From: Symbiodinium natans
Lineage: Eukaryota; Sar; Dinophyceae; Suessiales; Symbiodiniaceae
Length of the DNA: 64,000 bases
Direction of reading: 5' to 3'
Assembly: GCA_905221605.1 (NCBI GenBank)
Contig: CAJNDS010002747.1
Coordinates: 186,001 to 250,000 of the forward strand
A program made the position numbers and the translations under genes. Below are positions 20,226-31,466 of this stretch, in pieces. The first letter of the stretch is position 1; each line of letters begins with the position of its first letter. Below the pieces are notes generated by a model. That model searched no databases. It had not been told where the DNA came from and saw only the letters and a program-made list of their open reading frames with translations.

Positions 20226-23129
20226 ATGGCCGAGGCTGAGGCCGGCCCGGTGCTTCGATTGCTGCTGGAGGGGCCTGGGGAAGGGGGGGGGGGGGGCGTC
20301 GGGGGCGTCGGGGGCTGTCGTGCCGAGGTGGAGGAGTACGAGCGCGGCCATGGCGCTGGGCCGCAGGGCACCCGTGAGGTTAACTTCTGCAACTTGGTGA
20401 GAACGAGCTGTAAATTTTACAACAGTCCAGAACCCTTTTGAGACCATTAGGAGTTGGCGTTTCAGAGTTGAAGGCTCCATCCGCTTCAACCCGGTGGTCT
20501 CCCTCCTGGCCGCCGTGTGTCTCTGGGGTTTCGTCCTCTACGCAGTCTTGGACCCAGAAGCCTCCACTGTCTTCGGGGAGTGGCAGTCCTACGTCACGAA
20601 GAAGTTCACCTGGCTCTACATTGTGTCCCAGGCCGTGTGTTGGGTGGCTGTTGGATGTAAAGCTGCAGCCGCAGCAGGGGCCCTGGTAAAGCCTCGAGCC
20701 TGCTGCACAGGACTACTGGATTGTCTACCTCTTCCCACTTTGCTACTACTACGGGGACATGAAGCTCGGCCAGGCCACACGGGAGAGCCCTCGAACACAC
20801 GCGCGTGCCACACGTTGCCACACGTTGCCACGCGTTGCCACACGTAAAATCAACCTGCACGCCAGTGGGGCGCGATCCATTGCCTTTGCTGCGTTGCCAG
20901 TGCGTTGCTGCTTTGAGTTGTGTAGTACTTGTGTGCTGTTGCGTTGATCTGCGTTGCACATCCCGGACTCGTGAAGCCGCAGCCACAGCGTGCGGCCTGC
21001 AGGACGACGAGGAGCCCGAGTACGGCGACCTCACCTACTTGGCGATGGTCTGGTGCGCCGGTGTGGCCATCGGCCTGATCTTCTACGGAGCCTCGGAGCC
21101 TCTGTTCCATGCTGAGGATGGCACCAACAAGTACAACAACAACGGGTACTTCAACGAGAACGACCGGGCCATCAGTGGACTTCACATCACGCTCTTCCAC
21201 TGGGGCTTCCTGGCATGGATCGTGTACGCCATCACTGCGCTGACCATGGGCTTCCTCTCCTACCGGAAGAACCTGCCGCTGTGCTTCCGCACCTGCATGG
21301 CCCCTCTCTTTGGCAAGGCCACTTGGGGCTGGATGGGTGACTTGCTGGACGTCCTGACCATCGTCACCATCGTCGCCGGGCTCTGCACGTCCCTTGGCCT
21401 GGGCGCCCGCCAGATTGTCGGTGGCATGCAACGGCTTGAGTGGCTTGAGGGAACCCTCACCGAGGACCGCGCAGTGAGCCTCCCAACCCCAACAACACCT
21501 CAACCCCAATGGTACCGTCCCGGGCAAATTTACATGTCCATTTAGCGTACCCTGCAGCTTTGCCGATGCTTGCAGGACCAGCTCACCAACACGGCTGCCT
21601 GGCTGATCGCCGTCATCACGCTGCTCGCCACCGCGTCCGTGGTGGCTGGCCTGGACTTTGGAATCAAGACTGTCTCCTACACGGCCTTCATGCTCGGCAA
21701 CTTCCTCATGGTGGTCATCTTCAGCCTGGATGAGCCTTGGTACATCCTCAACGTCATCGTGCAGGCGGTCGGCTACCACCTTGCGCACTTCGTAGAGCTC
21801 GCCTTTGACACCGACGCCTTTGCTCAGCTGGACCTCGGCAACGGCAGGCCCAACGACGGCAAGGGAGCCCATCCTTCCTGGATGGACTGGTGGACCATCT
21901 TTTACTGGGGCTGGTGGATCGCTTGGGCCCCTTTTGTGGGCACGTTCATGGCCCGCATCTCTCGAGGACGTACCATCAAGCAGGTGGTCCTGTACACCCT
22001 GACCTTGCCCTTCCTGTACGCCGTGCTGTGGTTCTGCATCTTCGGCGCAGCCGCCATCCGCATGAACCGCCGGGCCATCTGGTTGGAGAATGTTGGCACG
22101 GAACTGTACGGCAACGCCGACTACTTCCTCCACACCGACCTCACCTTCCGGCCCAGCGGGGCAGGCAAGTGCTTCGACGTGCCAGCGAGCCTGCCAGGAG
22201 ATGCTTACAGCAGCTACTCCGTTAACACGGATGTGAGCCCCGTCTGCAAGTTCTCTTCGGGTGACTCCTCCGGGTATTGGTTCGACCTGATGGGCCAGTA
22301 CTATGGCATGGGCAACAGCCTGGTCTTCGTGTCCATCGTCACCACCATCCTCTACTTCGTGACGTCCAGCGACAGTGGCTCTTTGGTGGTGGACCTGATT
22401 GCCGCAAATGGTCGCGAGGCGCACGTCGTGCAGCGCATCTTCTGGGCGGTGACGGAGGGTGCAGTTGCCATCGCGGCACTCGCGTCTGGGGGCTTCAGCT
22501 CCCTCACCGCGTTGCAGGCCGTCTCCATTGTCATGGGCCTCCCATTCACAATCGTGATGATGATGATGTGCACGTCCCTCTGGCGTGCATTGAAGGTCGA
22601 GGCTGGGGAGATTGCCCCCAGAGGCCAACGACCGGATTGGAACCTGCCTCTTTACGGCGGCATCTTCGATGCTCCTGAATGGGTCCTAACCTTCGGGAGG
22701 TCGAAAATGCCGCCTCTGCGCGTCTTCACGACCTTCGCCCTGGCAACAGTCATGCCTCCCGTCCTCTTCTGGCGCTCCATGCGGGCCATGTCCAAGTACG
22801 AGAAGGCCCCGACACATGCCGGAACGCACGGCATGCTCGCGCTGGTGCTGGGCCTTGCCTTCAAGGCTTTCGTGATCCTCCACATCGTCTCATGGGTCTA
22901 CCAGGCGGATGCAAACGGCCCCAAGGAAGGCAAGGCGATGTGGGCTATGGCCTGGGTTGCGTACCTCACCTTCGCCGGCGTCTTGTCCTTGGGCCGGCAT
23001 CAAATCCGGAGGCTGTACGGCATTGAGGGCTCCGGCATCGAGGACATCTGCGCCGCCGTCTTCTTGTACCCGCAGACGCTGCTTGGCTGCGTTCCCACAT
23101 TGTGTGCCGCCTGCTTGAGCTTCCTTTGA
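20226..23129 (+). CDS. BCCT-family transporter, copy 1 (intact)
   Basis: Likely Na+-coupled uptake of a quaternary ammonium or sulfonium osmolyte (betaine, choline, carnitine or DMSP; substrate not readable). Modelled exons: 20226-20409, 20474-20631, 20711-20773, 21003-21473 and 21576-23129, giving 809 aa, longer than typical bacterial BCCTs (about 500-700). Exon 1 encodes a Gly-rich cytosolic N-terminus. TM1-2 span exons 2-3, and VWCAGVAIGLIFYGASEPL (exon 4, about residues 150-168) is the conserved Gly-rich TM3 block. WWTIFYWGWWIAWAPFVGTF (about residues 396-416) followed by ARISRGRTI is the family signature with its Trp box. Introns 2 and 3 are GC-AG (CAG|GCC...CAG|GAC, phase 0); the others are GT-AG. 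The first intron's boundaries (GTAAAT...GAAG) are the least certain. The start ATG lies in GGCACCATGG. It is the only copy with an uninterrupted frame. Confidence 0.88.
20283..20296 (+). repeat. coding G14 tract in exon 1 of BCCT copy 1
   Basis: Fourteen G residues encode part of a poly-Gly stretch before GVGGVGGCRAEVEEY. The tract is 57 G in copy 2 and is the insertion point in copy 3. In copy 1 its length keeps the frame open. Confidence 0.9.
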
Positions 23130-24036
23130 GCTCATGCCTGGATGGCCACCTAGTAACCTCGTAGCACTTCCGTGACTTGTCCATCCGAGGCTCTGCCAGA
23201 TGCTGGCCCAGGTCGGCAGCGAGCCGGCCCCAAAGCCAGTTTACAAGAAGGGGCAGGCGGGCGCGGAATGTCGAGAATGCTGAAAAGCTGCGCAAGATGT
23301 TGCATGCTGTTGAGGCACACCCGTAGTTCTTCCCCGGGTCCCGCCCTCCTGTGCCAGGAAAGCAAGAAAACGGACGTCGAGATTTGATTGATACGTTCCT
23401 TTTGAAACGATCTCGCTCCCGACGGGCTGCGAAAGATGGCGTGCAGTTCCAGACTCTTGAGACACGTCGTCTAGCAACGAAACTGCAGCTAGCTTCGTGG
23501 TTTTGCTGAAAATGTTTTGTTCAAAAGCCGTCTGTGTGGTGACGTCGGTGTCGCTCGGCTCTGGCCGACCCCCCCGGCACCCCCCCCAGACTGGCTAAGC
23601 AGCCGAGCAGGCAAAGGCATGCCAAGCAGCCTTCAGCTTGTCTCCGTGCTGCCGCAGAAAGGGGCAACCCGCAACTCGCTCAGCGGTCTTGAGCTTTACT
23701 GCATTTCTGCACCTCCATGTTTGGGTTCAGAAGTTGAGCGTGTTTCATCATATGCATGTTGCTGATGAGCGAGATGCCGTGTCTCAACCTTGTACTTCTG
23801 AAGCAACCTTGCCCCTTGATGGCACACCGTGTGCGTGTGCACCCGGGCTTGGTTGCTGCTTGCTCCTGGCCTCAGTCTGTCACATGGATGGAGGCGCCAT
23901 GCCCAACGGATTGCTTGCAATCGCTGAGCAAAAAAGCTCGCCAACCTCAGGCTCCTTCACCCCAAACTGCACCAGGACGTCACTCGATCGGACGGTGTGG
24001 ACTAGTATAGACGTCCTTCGCCAAGCCCCGTTTGAA
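23130..24036. other. 3' flank of BCCT copy 1, no gene
   Basis: Spacer between copies 1 and 2, repeated after copy 2 (27027-27934) and, diverged, after copy 3 (40463-41400). Open frames here are shared by the copies because the DNA is duplicated, and none looks like a conserved protein. It should hold the 3' UTR of copy 1 and the upstream region of copy 2. Confidence 0.6.
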
Positions 24037-24095
24037 GACGTGCTCCGCAGCATTTGCCTCGATCCTTTCTTGGAGCCTGGGTTTAGTGCGGCACC

Positions 24096-24152
24096 ATGGC
24101 CGAGGCTGAGGCCGGCCCAGCGCTTCGATTGCTGCTGGAGGGGCCTGGGGCA

Positions 24153-24209
<57 letters not shown>

Positions 24210-27026
24210 CGTCGGGGGCGTCGGGGGCTGTCGTGCTGAGGTGGAGGAGTACGAGCGCGGCCATGGCGCTGGGCCGCAGGGCACCCGTGAGGTTAACTTC
24301 TGCAACTTGGTGAGAACGTGCTGTAAATGGCAAAAAAACAGTCCAGAACCCTTTTGGGACCACTAGGAATTGGCGTTCAGAATTTCAGGCTCCATCCGCT
24401 TCAATCCGGTGGTCTCCCTCCTGGCCGCTGTGTGTCTCTGGGGTTTCGTCCTCTACGCAGTCTTGGACCCAGAAGCCTCCACTGTCTTCGGGGAGTGGCA
24501 GTCCTACGTCACGAAGAAGTTCACCTGGCTCTACATTGTGTCCCAGGCCGTGCGTTGGGTGCCTGATGGTGCTTGTGGTCGTTGGATGTAAAGCTGCGGC
24601 AGCTGCAGCAGGTAATGCCTCGAGCCTGCTGCACAGGACTACTGGATTGTCTACCTCTTCCCACTTTGCTACTACTACGGGGACATGAAGCTCGGCCAGG
24701 CCACACGGGAGAGCCCTCGAACACACGCGCGTGCCACACGTTGCCACACGTAAAATCAAGCTGCGCGCCAGTGGGGCGCGATCCATTGCCTTTGCTGCGT
24801 TGCCAGTGCGTTGCTGCTTTGAGTTGTGTAGTACTTGTGTGCTGTTGCGTTGATCTGCGTTGCACATCCCGGACTCGTGAAGCCGCAGCCGCAGCGTGCG
24901 GCCTGCAGGACGACGAGGAGCCCGAGTACGGCGACCTCACCTACTTGGCGATGGTCTGGTGCGGTGGTGTGGCCATCGGCCTGATCTTCTACGGAGCCTC
25001 GGAGCCTCTGTTCCATGCTGAGGATGGCACCAACAAGTACAAACAACAACGGGTACTTCAACGAGAACGACCGGGCCATCAGTGGACTTCACATCACGCT
25101 CTTCCACTGGGGCTTCCTGGCATGGATCGTGTACGCCATCACTGCGCTGACCATGGGCTTCCTCTCCTACCGGAAGAACCTGCCGCTGTGCTTCCGCACC
25201 TGCATGGCCCCTCTCTTTGGCAAGGCCACTTGGGGCTGGATGGGTGACTTGCTGGACGTCCTGACCATCGTCACCATCGTCGCCGGGCTCTGCACGTCCC
25301 TTGGCCTGGGCGCCCGCCAGATTGTCGGTGGCATGCAACGGCTTGAGTGGCTTGAGGGAACCCTCACCGAGGACCGCGCAGTGAGCCTCCCAACCCCAAC
25401 AACACCTCAACCCCAATGGTACCGTCCCGGGCAAATTTACATGTCCATTTAGCGTACCCTGCAGCTTTGCCGATGCTTGCAGGACCAGCTCACCAACACG
25501 GCTGCCTGGCTGATCGCCGTCATCACGCTGCTCGCCACCGCGTCCGTGGTGGCTGGCCTGGACTTTGGAATCAAGACTGTCTCCTACACGGCCTTCATGC
25601 TCGGCAACTTCCTCATGGTGGTCATCTTCAGCCTGGATGAGCCTTGGTACATCCTCAACGTCATCGTGCAGGCGGTCGGCTACCACCTTGCGCACTTCGT
25701 AGAGCTCGCCTTTGACACCGACGCCTTTGCTCAGCTGGACCTCGGCAACGGCAGGCCCAACGACGGCAAGGGAGCCCATCCTTCCTGGATGGACTGGTGG
25801 ACCATCTTTTACTGGGGCTGGTGGATCGCTTGGGCCCCTTTTGTGGGCACGTTCATGGCCCGCATCTCTCGAGGACGTACCATCAAGCAGGTGGTCCTGT
25901 ACACCCTGACCTTGCCCTTCCTGTACGCCGTGCTGTGGTTCTGCATCTTCGGCGCAGCCGCCATCCGCATGAACCGCCGGGCCATCTGGTTGGAGAATGT
26001 TGGCACGGAACTGTATGGCAACGCCGACTACTTCCTCCACACCGACCTCACCTTCCGGCCCAGCGGGGCAGGCAAGTGCTTCGACGTGCCAGCGAGCCTG
26101 CCAGGAGATGCTTACAGCAGCTACTCCGTTAACACGGATGTGAGCCCCGTCTGCAAGTTCTCTTCGGCGGGTATTGGTTCGACCTGATGGGCCAGTACTA
26201 TGGCATGGGAAACAGCCTGGTCTTCGTGTCCATCGTCACCACCATCCTCTACTTCGTGACGTCCAGCGACAGTGGCTCTTTGGTGGTGGACCTGATTGCC
26301 GCAAATGGTCGCGAGGCGCACGTCGTGCAGCGCATCTTCTGGGCGGTGACGGAGGGTGCAGTTGCCATCGCGGCACTCGCGTCTGGGGGCTTCAGCTCCC
26401 TCACCGCGTTGCAGGCCGTCTCCATTGTCATGGGCCTCCCATTCACAATCGTGATGATGATGATGTGCACGTCCCTCTGGCGTGCATTGAAGGTCGAGGC
26501 TGGGGAGATTGCCCCCAGAGGCCAACGACCGGATTGGAACCTGCCTCTTTACGGCGGCATCTTCGATGCTCCTGAATGGGTCCTAACCTTCGGGAGGTCG
26601 AAAATGCCGCCTCTGCGCGTCTTCACGACCTTCGCCCTGGCAACAGTCATGCCTCCCGTCCTCTTCTGGCGCTCCATGCGGGCCATGTCCAAGTACGAGA
26701 AGGCCCCGACACACGCCGGAACGCACGGCATGCTCGCGCTGGTGCTGGGCCTTGCCTTCAAGGCTTTCGTGATCCTCCACATCGTCTCATGGGTCTACCA
26801 GGCGGATGCAAACGGCCCCAAGGAAGGCAAGGCGATGTGGGCTATGGCCTGGGTTGCGTACCTCACCTTCGCCGGCGTCTTGTCCTTGGGCCGGCATCAA
26901 ATCCGGAGGCTGTACGGCATTGAGGGCTCCGGCATCGAGGACATCTGCGCCGCCGTCTTCTTGTACCCGCAGACGCTGCTTGGCTGCGTTCCCACATTGT
27001 GTGCCGCCTGCTTGAGCTTCCTTTGA
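24096..27026 (+). pseudogene. BCCT-family transporter, copy 2 (frameshifted)
   Basis: Same exon plan as copy 1: 24096-24322, 24389-24546, 24637-24699, 24909-25380 and 25483-27026. Three lesions relative to copy 1. The G tract (24153-24209) is 57 long and shifts the start-codon frame by +1. An extra A in the AAGTACAAACAACAACGG region near 25042 shifts exon 4; copy 3 has it too. A 10-bp deletion near 26166 (after TTCTCTTCG) breaks the last exon between residues equivalent to KFSS and YWFDLMG. Outside these points it is nearly identical to copy 1, including GGVAIGLIFYGASEPL (A to G change before GVA). Read as a pseudogene unless the indels are assembly errors. Confidence 0.75.
24153..24209 (+). 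repeat. G57 homopolymer in exon 1 of BCCT copy 2
   Basis: A run of 57 G within the poly-Gly-coding stretch. Such a run on its own can form G-quadruplexes and is prone to slippage and to assembly error, so the true length is uncertain. Confidence 0.9.
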
Positions 27027-27934
27027 GCTCATGCCTGGATGGCCACCTAGTAACCTCGTAGCACTTCCGTGACTTGTCCATCCGAGGCTCTGCCAGATGC
27101 TGGCCCAGGTCGGCAGCGAGCCGGCCCCAAAGCCAGTTTACAAGAAGGGGCAGGCGGGCGCGGAATGTCGAGAATGCTGAAAAGCTGCGCAAGATGTTGC
27201 ATGCTGTTGAGGCACACCCGTAGTTCTTCCCCGGGTCCCGCCCTCCTGTGCCAGGAAAGCAAGAAAACGGACGTCGAGATTTGATTGATACGTTCCTTTT
27301 GAAACGATCTCGCTCCCGACGGGCTGCGAAAGATGGCGTGCAGTTCCAGACTCTTGAGACACGTCGTCTAGCAACGAAACTGCAGCTAGCTTCGTGGTTT
27401 TGCTGAAAATGTTTTGTTCAAAAGCCGTCTGTGTGGTGACGTCGGTGTCGCTCGGCTCTGGCCGACCCCCCCGGCACCCCCCCCCCAGACTGGCTAAGCA
27501 GCCGAGCAGGCAAAGGCATGCCAAGCAGCCTTCAGCTTGTCTCCGTGCTGCCGCAGAAAGGGGCAACCCGCAACTCGCTCAGCGGCCTTGAGCTTTACTG
27601 CATTTCTGCACCTCCATGTTTGGGTTCAGAAGTTGAGCGTGTTTCATCATATGCATGTTGCTGATGAGCGAGATGCCGTGTCTCAACCTTGTACTTCTGA
27701 AGCAACCTTGCCCCTTGATGGCACACCGGGTGCGTGTGCACCCGGGCTTGGTTGCTGCTTGCTGCTGGCCTCAGTCTGTCACATGGATGGAGGCGCCATG
27801 CCCAACGGATTGCTTGCAATCGCTGAGCAAAAAAGCTCGCCAACCTCAGGCTCCTTCACCCCAAACTGCACCAGGACGTCACTCGATCGGACGGTGTGGA
27901 CTAGTATAGACGTCCTTCGCCAAGCCCCGTTTGA
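27027..27934. other. 3' flank of BCCT copy 2, no gene
   Basis: A near-exact repeat of 23130-24036. No independent gene. Confidence 0.6.
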
Positions 27935-28079
27935 AGGCGTGCTCCGCAGCATTTGCCTCGATCCTTCTTGGAGCCTGGGTTTAGTGCGGCACCATGGCCG
28001 AGGCTGAGGCCGGCCCAGCGATTCGATTGCTGCTGGAGGGGCTGGGGCAGGGGGGGGGGGGGGGTGTGTGAGCAAAACC

Positions 28080-28173
28080 GGGTCTATTTAGAAGCTGGGG
28101 CTTGTGATTTATAATACAGGTCCATATACCTAAATGTAATAAACCTAGAAGAGCACGGCTTCTAAATAGACCC
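28080..28173. repeat. foldback with element-1 terminal motif
   Basis: GGGTCTATTTAGAAGC at 28080-28095 pairs with GCTTCTAAATAGACCC at 28158-28173 across 62 bp. The left end of element 1 thus carries the terminal motif in both orientations. It could be a stand-alone MITE of about 94-110 bp. Confidence 0.75.
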
Positions 28174-28204
28174 TACGGTCGGATTTCAAAAGGACGTTGG
28201 CAGA

Positions 28205-28530
28205 AATTAATAATTTTAATAATTTTAATAATTTTAATATTTTAATAATCCTGAGAGGCTCCCGGAAAATTAAAATTATTAACAATATTAAAATTATTAA
28301 AATTATTAATTTCTGCCCTGAGAGGCTCCCGGAAAATTAAAATTATTAAAATTATTAAAATTATTAAAATTATTAAAATTATTAATTTCTGCCATGAGAG
28401 GCTCCCGGAAAATTAAAATTATTAAAATTCTTAAAATTATTAAAATTATTAAAATTATTAAATTGTTAAAATTAATTTCTGCCCGAGAGGCTCCCGGCAA
28501 ATTAAAATTATTAAAAATTATTTAAAAATG
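28205..28530. repeat. (AAATTATT)n array with GAGAGGCTCCCGG spacers
   Basis: Runs of AAAATTATT are interrupted every 60-90 bp by TTAATTTCTGCC...GAGAGGCTCCCGG. The orientation switches inside the array near 28240-28260. It is the same family as 31467-33262. Confidence 0.92.
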
Positions 28531-28559
28531 TAAAATTATGAAAATGGGCGTCCGCCTAT

Positions 28560-30720
28560 TGCGGTTCCCCTTATTTTTTTTAGGTTTACATAAATGTATA
28601 TATTTTAACCCTAAACCATCGTTATGACCACAGCAACAAGTCGATGATGATGAGGTACCCCAAACCTATAGGGTTAAGTTTGACAGGTTTAGGGCTTAAG
28701 ATTCAGGCATTTAAACGTAAGCCCGCAATGAAACCTAAACCCTAACCGTTCAACCCGATAGAGTTAAGGTTAAGCGGTTAGGGTTTAAGATTTAGGTATT
28801 TTTAAACTTTAAACCTAAACCCATAGAGATTTAACCTTAAGGGTTGAAAGTTCGGGCAGTTAAACCTCAACCCTGAACCGTTTAGGGTCAGAACCCTAAA
28901 ACCCTACAGGGCTCTACAAGGAACAAAGGTTTTGACCCTAAAGGGTGCTGAAGGTATACATGCCCAGACCTTAGGCTTTCTTGAACCATTCAACCCTACA
29001 GGGTTTAAAGGCTTAGGGTTTAAGGTTTAGGCATTACCTGTACGATAGAACCTTAACGCCCTATAGGGCTTGGGGCTTAGATCCCTAAACCTTGAATCCC
29101 ATAGGGCTATGCCTACGTTTGTAGGGCTTTCTTCCCGGTGACGCGAGAATACTGTGAGCAAATGTCCTTTTCACTACTTCCTGGGATTTAAAAAATAAAC
29201 AAACCATATCGTTATATGATAGAATTCAGGTTTTGCTTATCGGGGGATGGTTGCTTGAGCTATCTTAGGTAAGGTAAGGATTTTAGGATAGAGGTTTTGT
29301 TTTGCTTATTGGGGCGTGATGGGGTTACCCTCATTTTCTTATAGCCTATTTACAAGTATATAAATCAAACCCTGAACCATAGTTATAACCGCAGCAAGAA
29401 GTTATAACCTTGTCATAAAGAAATTTCCGCAGAGCTCGTCAAATCCGATCATGATGTAGGCGCCCCAACCCTAGAGGGTTAAGGTTGACAGGTTTAGGGT
29501 TGAAGATTGAGGCATTTAAACCTAAGCCGGCAATTCAACCTAAACCCGAACCTTTAAACCCTATAGAGTTAAGGTTTAAGGGGTTGGGGTTTAGGATTTA
29601 GGCATTTAAAACGAAAACTCGAAAAGTTTCAATCTTAAGTGTTTGAAGTTCGGGCATTCAGACCTTAACCCTGATTCGTTTAGGGTCAGAACCGTAAAAC
29701 CCTATAGGGCTCCCAAAGGCTCAAAAGTTTTAACCCTAGAGGGTACTGAAGGTATACATGCCCAGACCTTAGGTTGTCGAACCATTGAACCCTATAGGGT
29801 TTAACGGTTTAGGTTTAAGGTTTGGGCATTAATTACCTATACAATAGAACCTTAAAACCCCAGAGCGCTTGGGGCTCAAATCCCCAAACCTTGAATCCCA
29901 TAGGGTTATGCCTACGTTTGTAGCGCTTTCGTCCCGGTGACGCGAGAATACTGTGAGCAAATGTCCTTCCACTACTTCATGGGATTCAAAATATAAACAA
30001 GGAGGATAATTCAAGTTTTGCTTATCGGGGGATGGTTGCTTGAGCTATCTTAGGAAAGGTAAAGATTTTAGGATAGAGTTTTTGTTTTGCTTGAGCTATC
30101 TTAGGTAAGGTAAGATTTTAGGATAGAGGTTTTGTTTTGCTTTTTGGGGCGTGATGGGGTTACCGTTACCCTCATTTTCTTATAGGCTAATTTACATGTA
30201 TATCAATCAAATCCTGAACCATAGTTATAACCGCAGCAAAAAGTTATAACCTTGTCATGTACATATATCCGCAGAGCTCGTCACTTTCACTACTTGCTGG
30301 GAATCAACATATACACAAACTATATCGTTAAATGATGGAATTCAGGAATTGCGTATCGGGGGATGGTTGCTTGAGATATTTTAGCTAAGGTAAAGTATTT
30401 GGGATATTTCGCTTGTTGGGGGCGTGATGGGGCTCCCCTTATTCTTATGGGTTTACGTAAGTGTATAAAAATCAAACCCTAACCCATAGTTATAACCACA
30501 GCAATAAGTTATAACCTTGTCATATAGAAATTTCCGCAGAGCTCGTCAAATCCGATCATGATGTAGGCGCCCCAACCCTAGAGGGTTAAGGTTGACAGGT
30601 TTAGGGTTTATGATTGAGGCACTTAAACCTAAGCCGGCAATTCAACCTAAACCCGAAGCTTTAAGCCCTATAGAGTTAAAGTTTAAGAATTAGGGTTTAA
30701 GGCGCAATCCCATATAGTAT
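28560..30720. repeat. degenerate telomere-like long repeats (~0.8-1.1 kb units)
   Basis: Three related units: the CAACCCTAGAGGGTTAAGG-like anchor lies near 28661, 29467 and 30574. They are rich in CCTAAACC/GGTTTAGG and CCCTATAGGG palindromes. The units share ACCATAGTTATAACCGCAGC and GCTTGAGCTATCTTAGG blocks. No coding potential. Confidence 0.8.
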
Positions 30721-30737
30721 ACGTATACTTCTGAGCA

Positions 30738-30843
30738 GAAAAGATACGGGAGACACTGCTTGCGATTCAGAATATTCGGAGCAGAAAGGATACAGGGGAC
30801 ACTGCTTGCGAATCAGAAGTTTAGGAGCAGAAAAGATGCGGTC
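30738..30843. repeat. three ~50-bp tandem units
   Basis: GAGCAGAAAAGATACGGGAG and CACTGCTTGCGAATCAGAA recur with about 50-bp period. Confidence 0.8.
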
Positions 30844-30864
30844 GAGGTACCTCGGCAGGAGCAC

Positions 30865-31440
30865 CATTAAACCATCAAACCATTAAACCAATAAACCATT
30901 AAACCATTAAACCAATGGTTTCCCCCTTATGAAAATCCCCTAAACCATTAAACCATTAAACCATTAAACCAATGGTTTCCCCCTTATGAAAATCCCTTAA
31001 ACCATTAAGCCATTAAGCCATTAAACCATTAAACCATTAAACCAATGGTTGCCCGCCAAAAAAATGGTTTAATGGTTTAGGGGATTCTCATATGGGGGAA
31101 ACCATTGGTTTAATGGTTTAATGGTTTAATGGTTTAGGGGATTTTCATAAGGGGGAAACCATTGGTTTAATGGTTTAATGGTTTAGGGGATTTTCAGAAG
31201 GGGGAAACCATTGGTTTAATGGTTTAATGGTTTAATGGTTTAATGGTTTAATGGTTTAGGGGATTTTCATAAGGGGGAAACCATTGGTTTAATGGTTTAA
31301 TGGTTTAATGGTTTAGGGGATTTTCAGAAGGTGGAAACCATTGGTTTAATGGTTTAATGGTATGGTTTAATGGTTTAGGGGGAGACCATTGGTTTAATGG
31401 TTTGAGGGATTCTTGGTTAGATGGTTTAAGGGAATGTGCA
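30865..31440. repeat. (AACCATT)n array with orientation switch
   Basis: Heptamer AACCATTAA units in one orientation up to about 31050, then TTAATGGTT in the other. They are punctuated by ATGGTTTCCCCCTTATGAAA and its reverse complement. The two halves could pair as a long hairpin. Confidence 0.92.
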
Positions 31441-31466
31441 AAAAAACACAGGGGAACCGCTATAGG

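Larger units (their letters stand above)
20167..28064 (+). repeat. tandem duplication, units 1, 2 and start of 3 (period ~3.9 kb)
   Basis: The unit begins near GACGTGCTCCGCAGCATTTG at 20167, 24037 and 27935 and contains one BCCT gene plus about 0.9 kb of 3' flank. The start-codon spacing is 3870 bp (20226 to 24096) and 3898 bp (24096 to 27994). Units 1 and 2 are nearly identical, including introns and the 3' flank, so the duplication is recent or kept uniform by conversion. The third unit is cut at 28064 by a large insertion and resumes at 37571. Confidence 0.93.

Noticed and set aside
20850-22628. 592-codon minus-strand open frame opposite BCCT copy 1 (and equivalents opposite copies 2 and 3)
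   Set aside because: It is antisense to a gene with strong family motifs; its His/Asp/Gly/Val-rich composition is what GC-biased third positions produce on the other strand.
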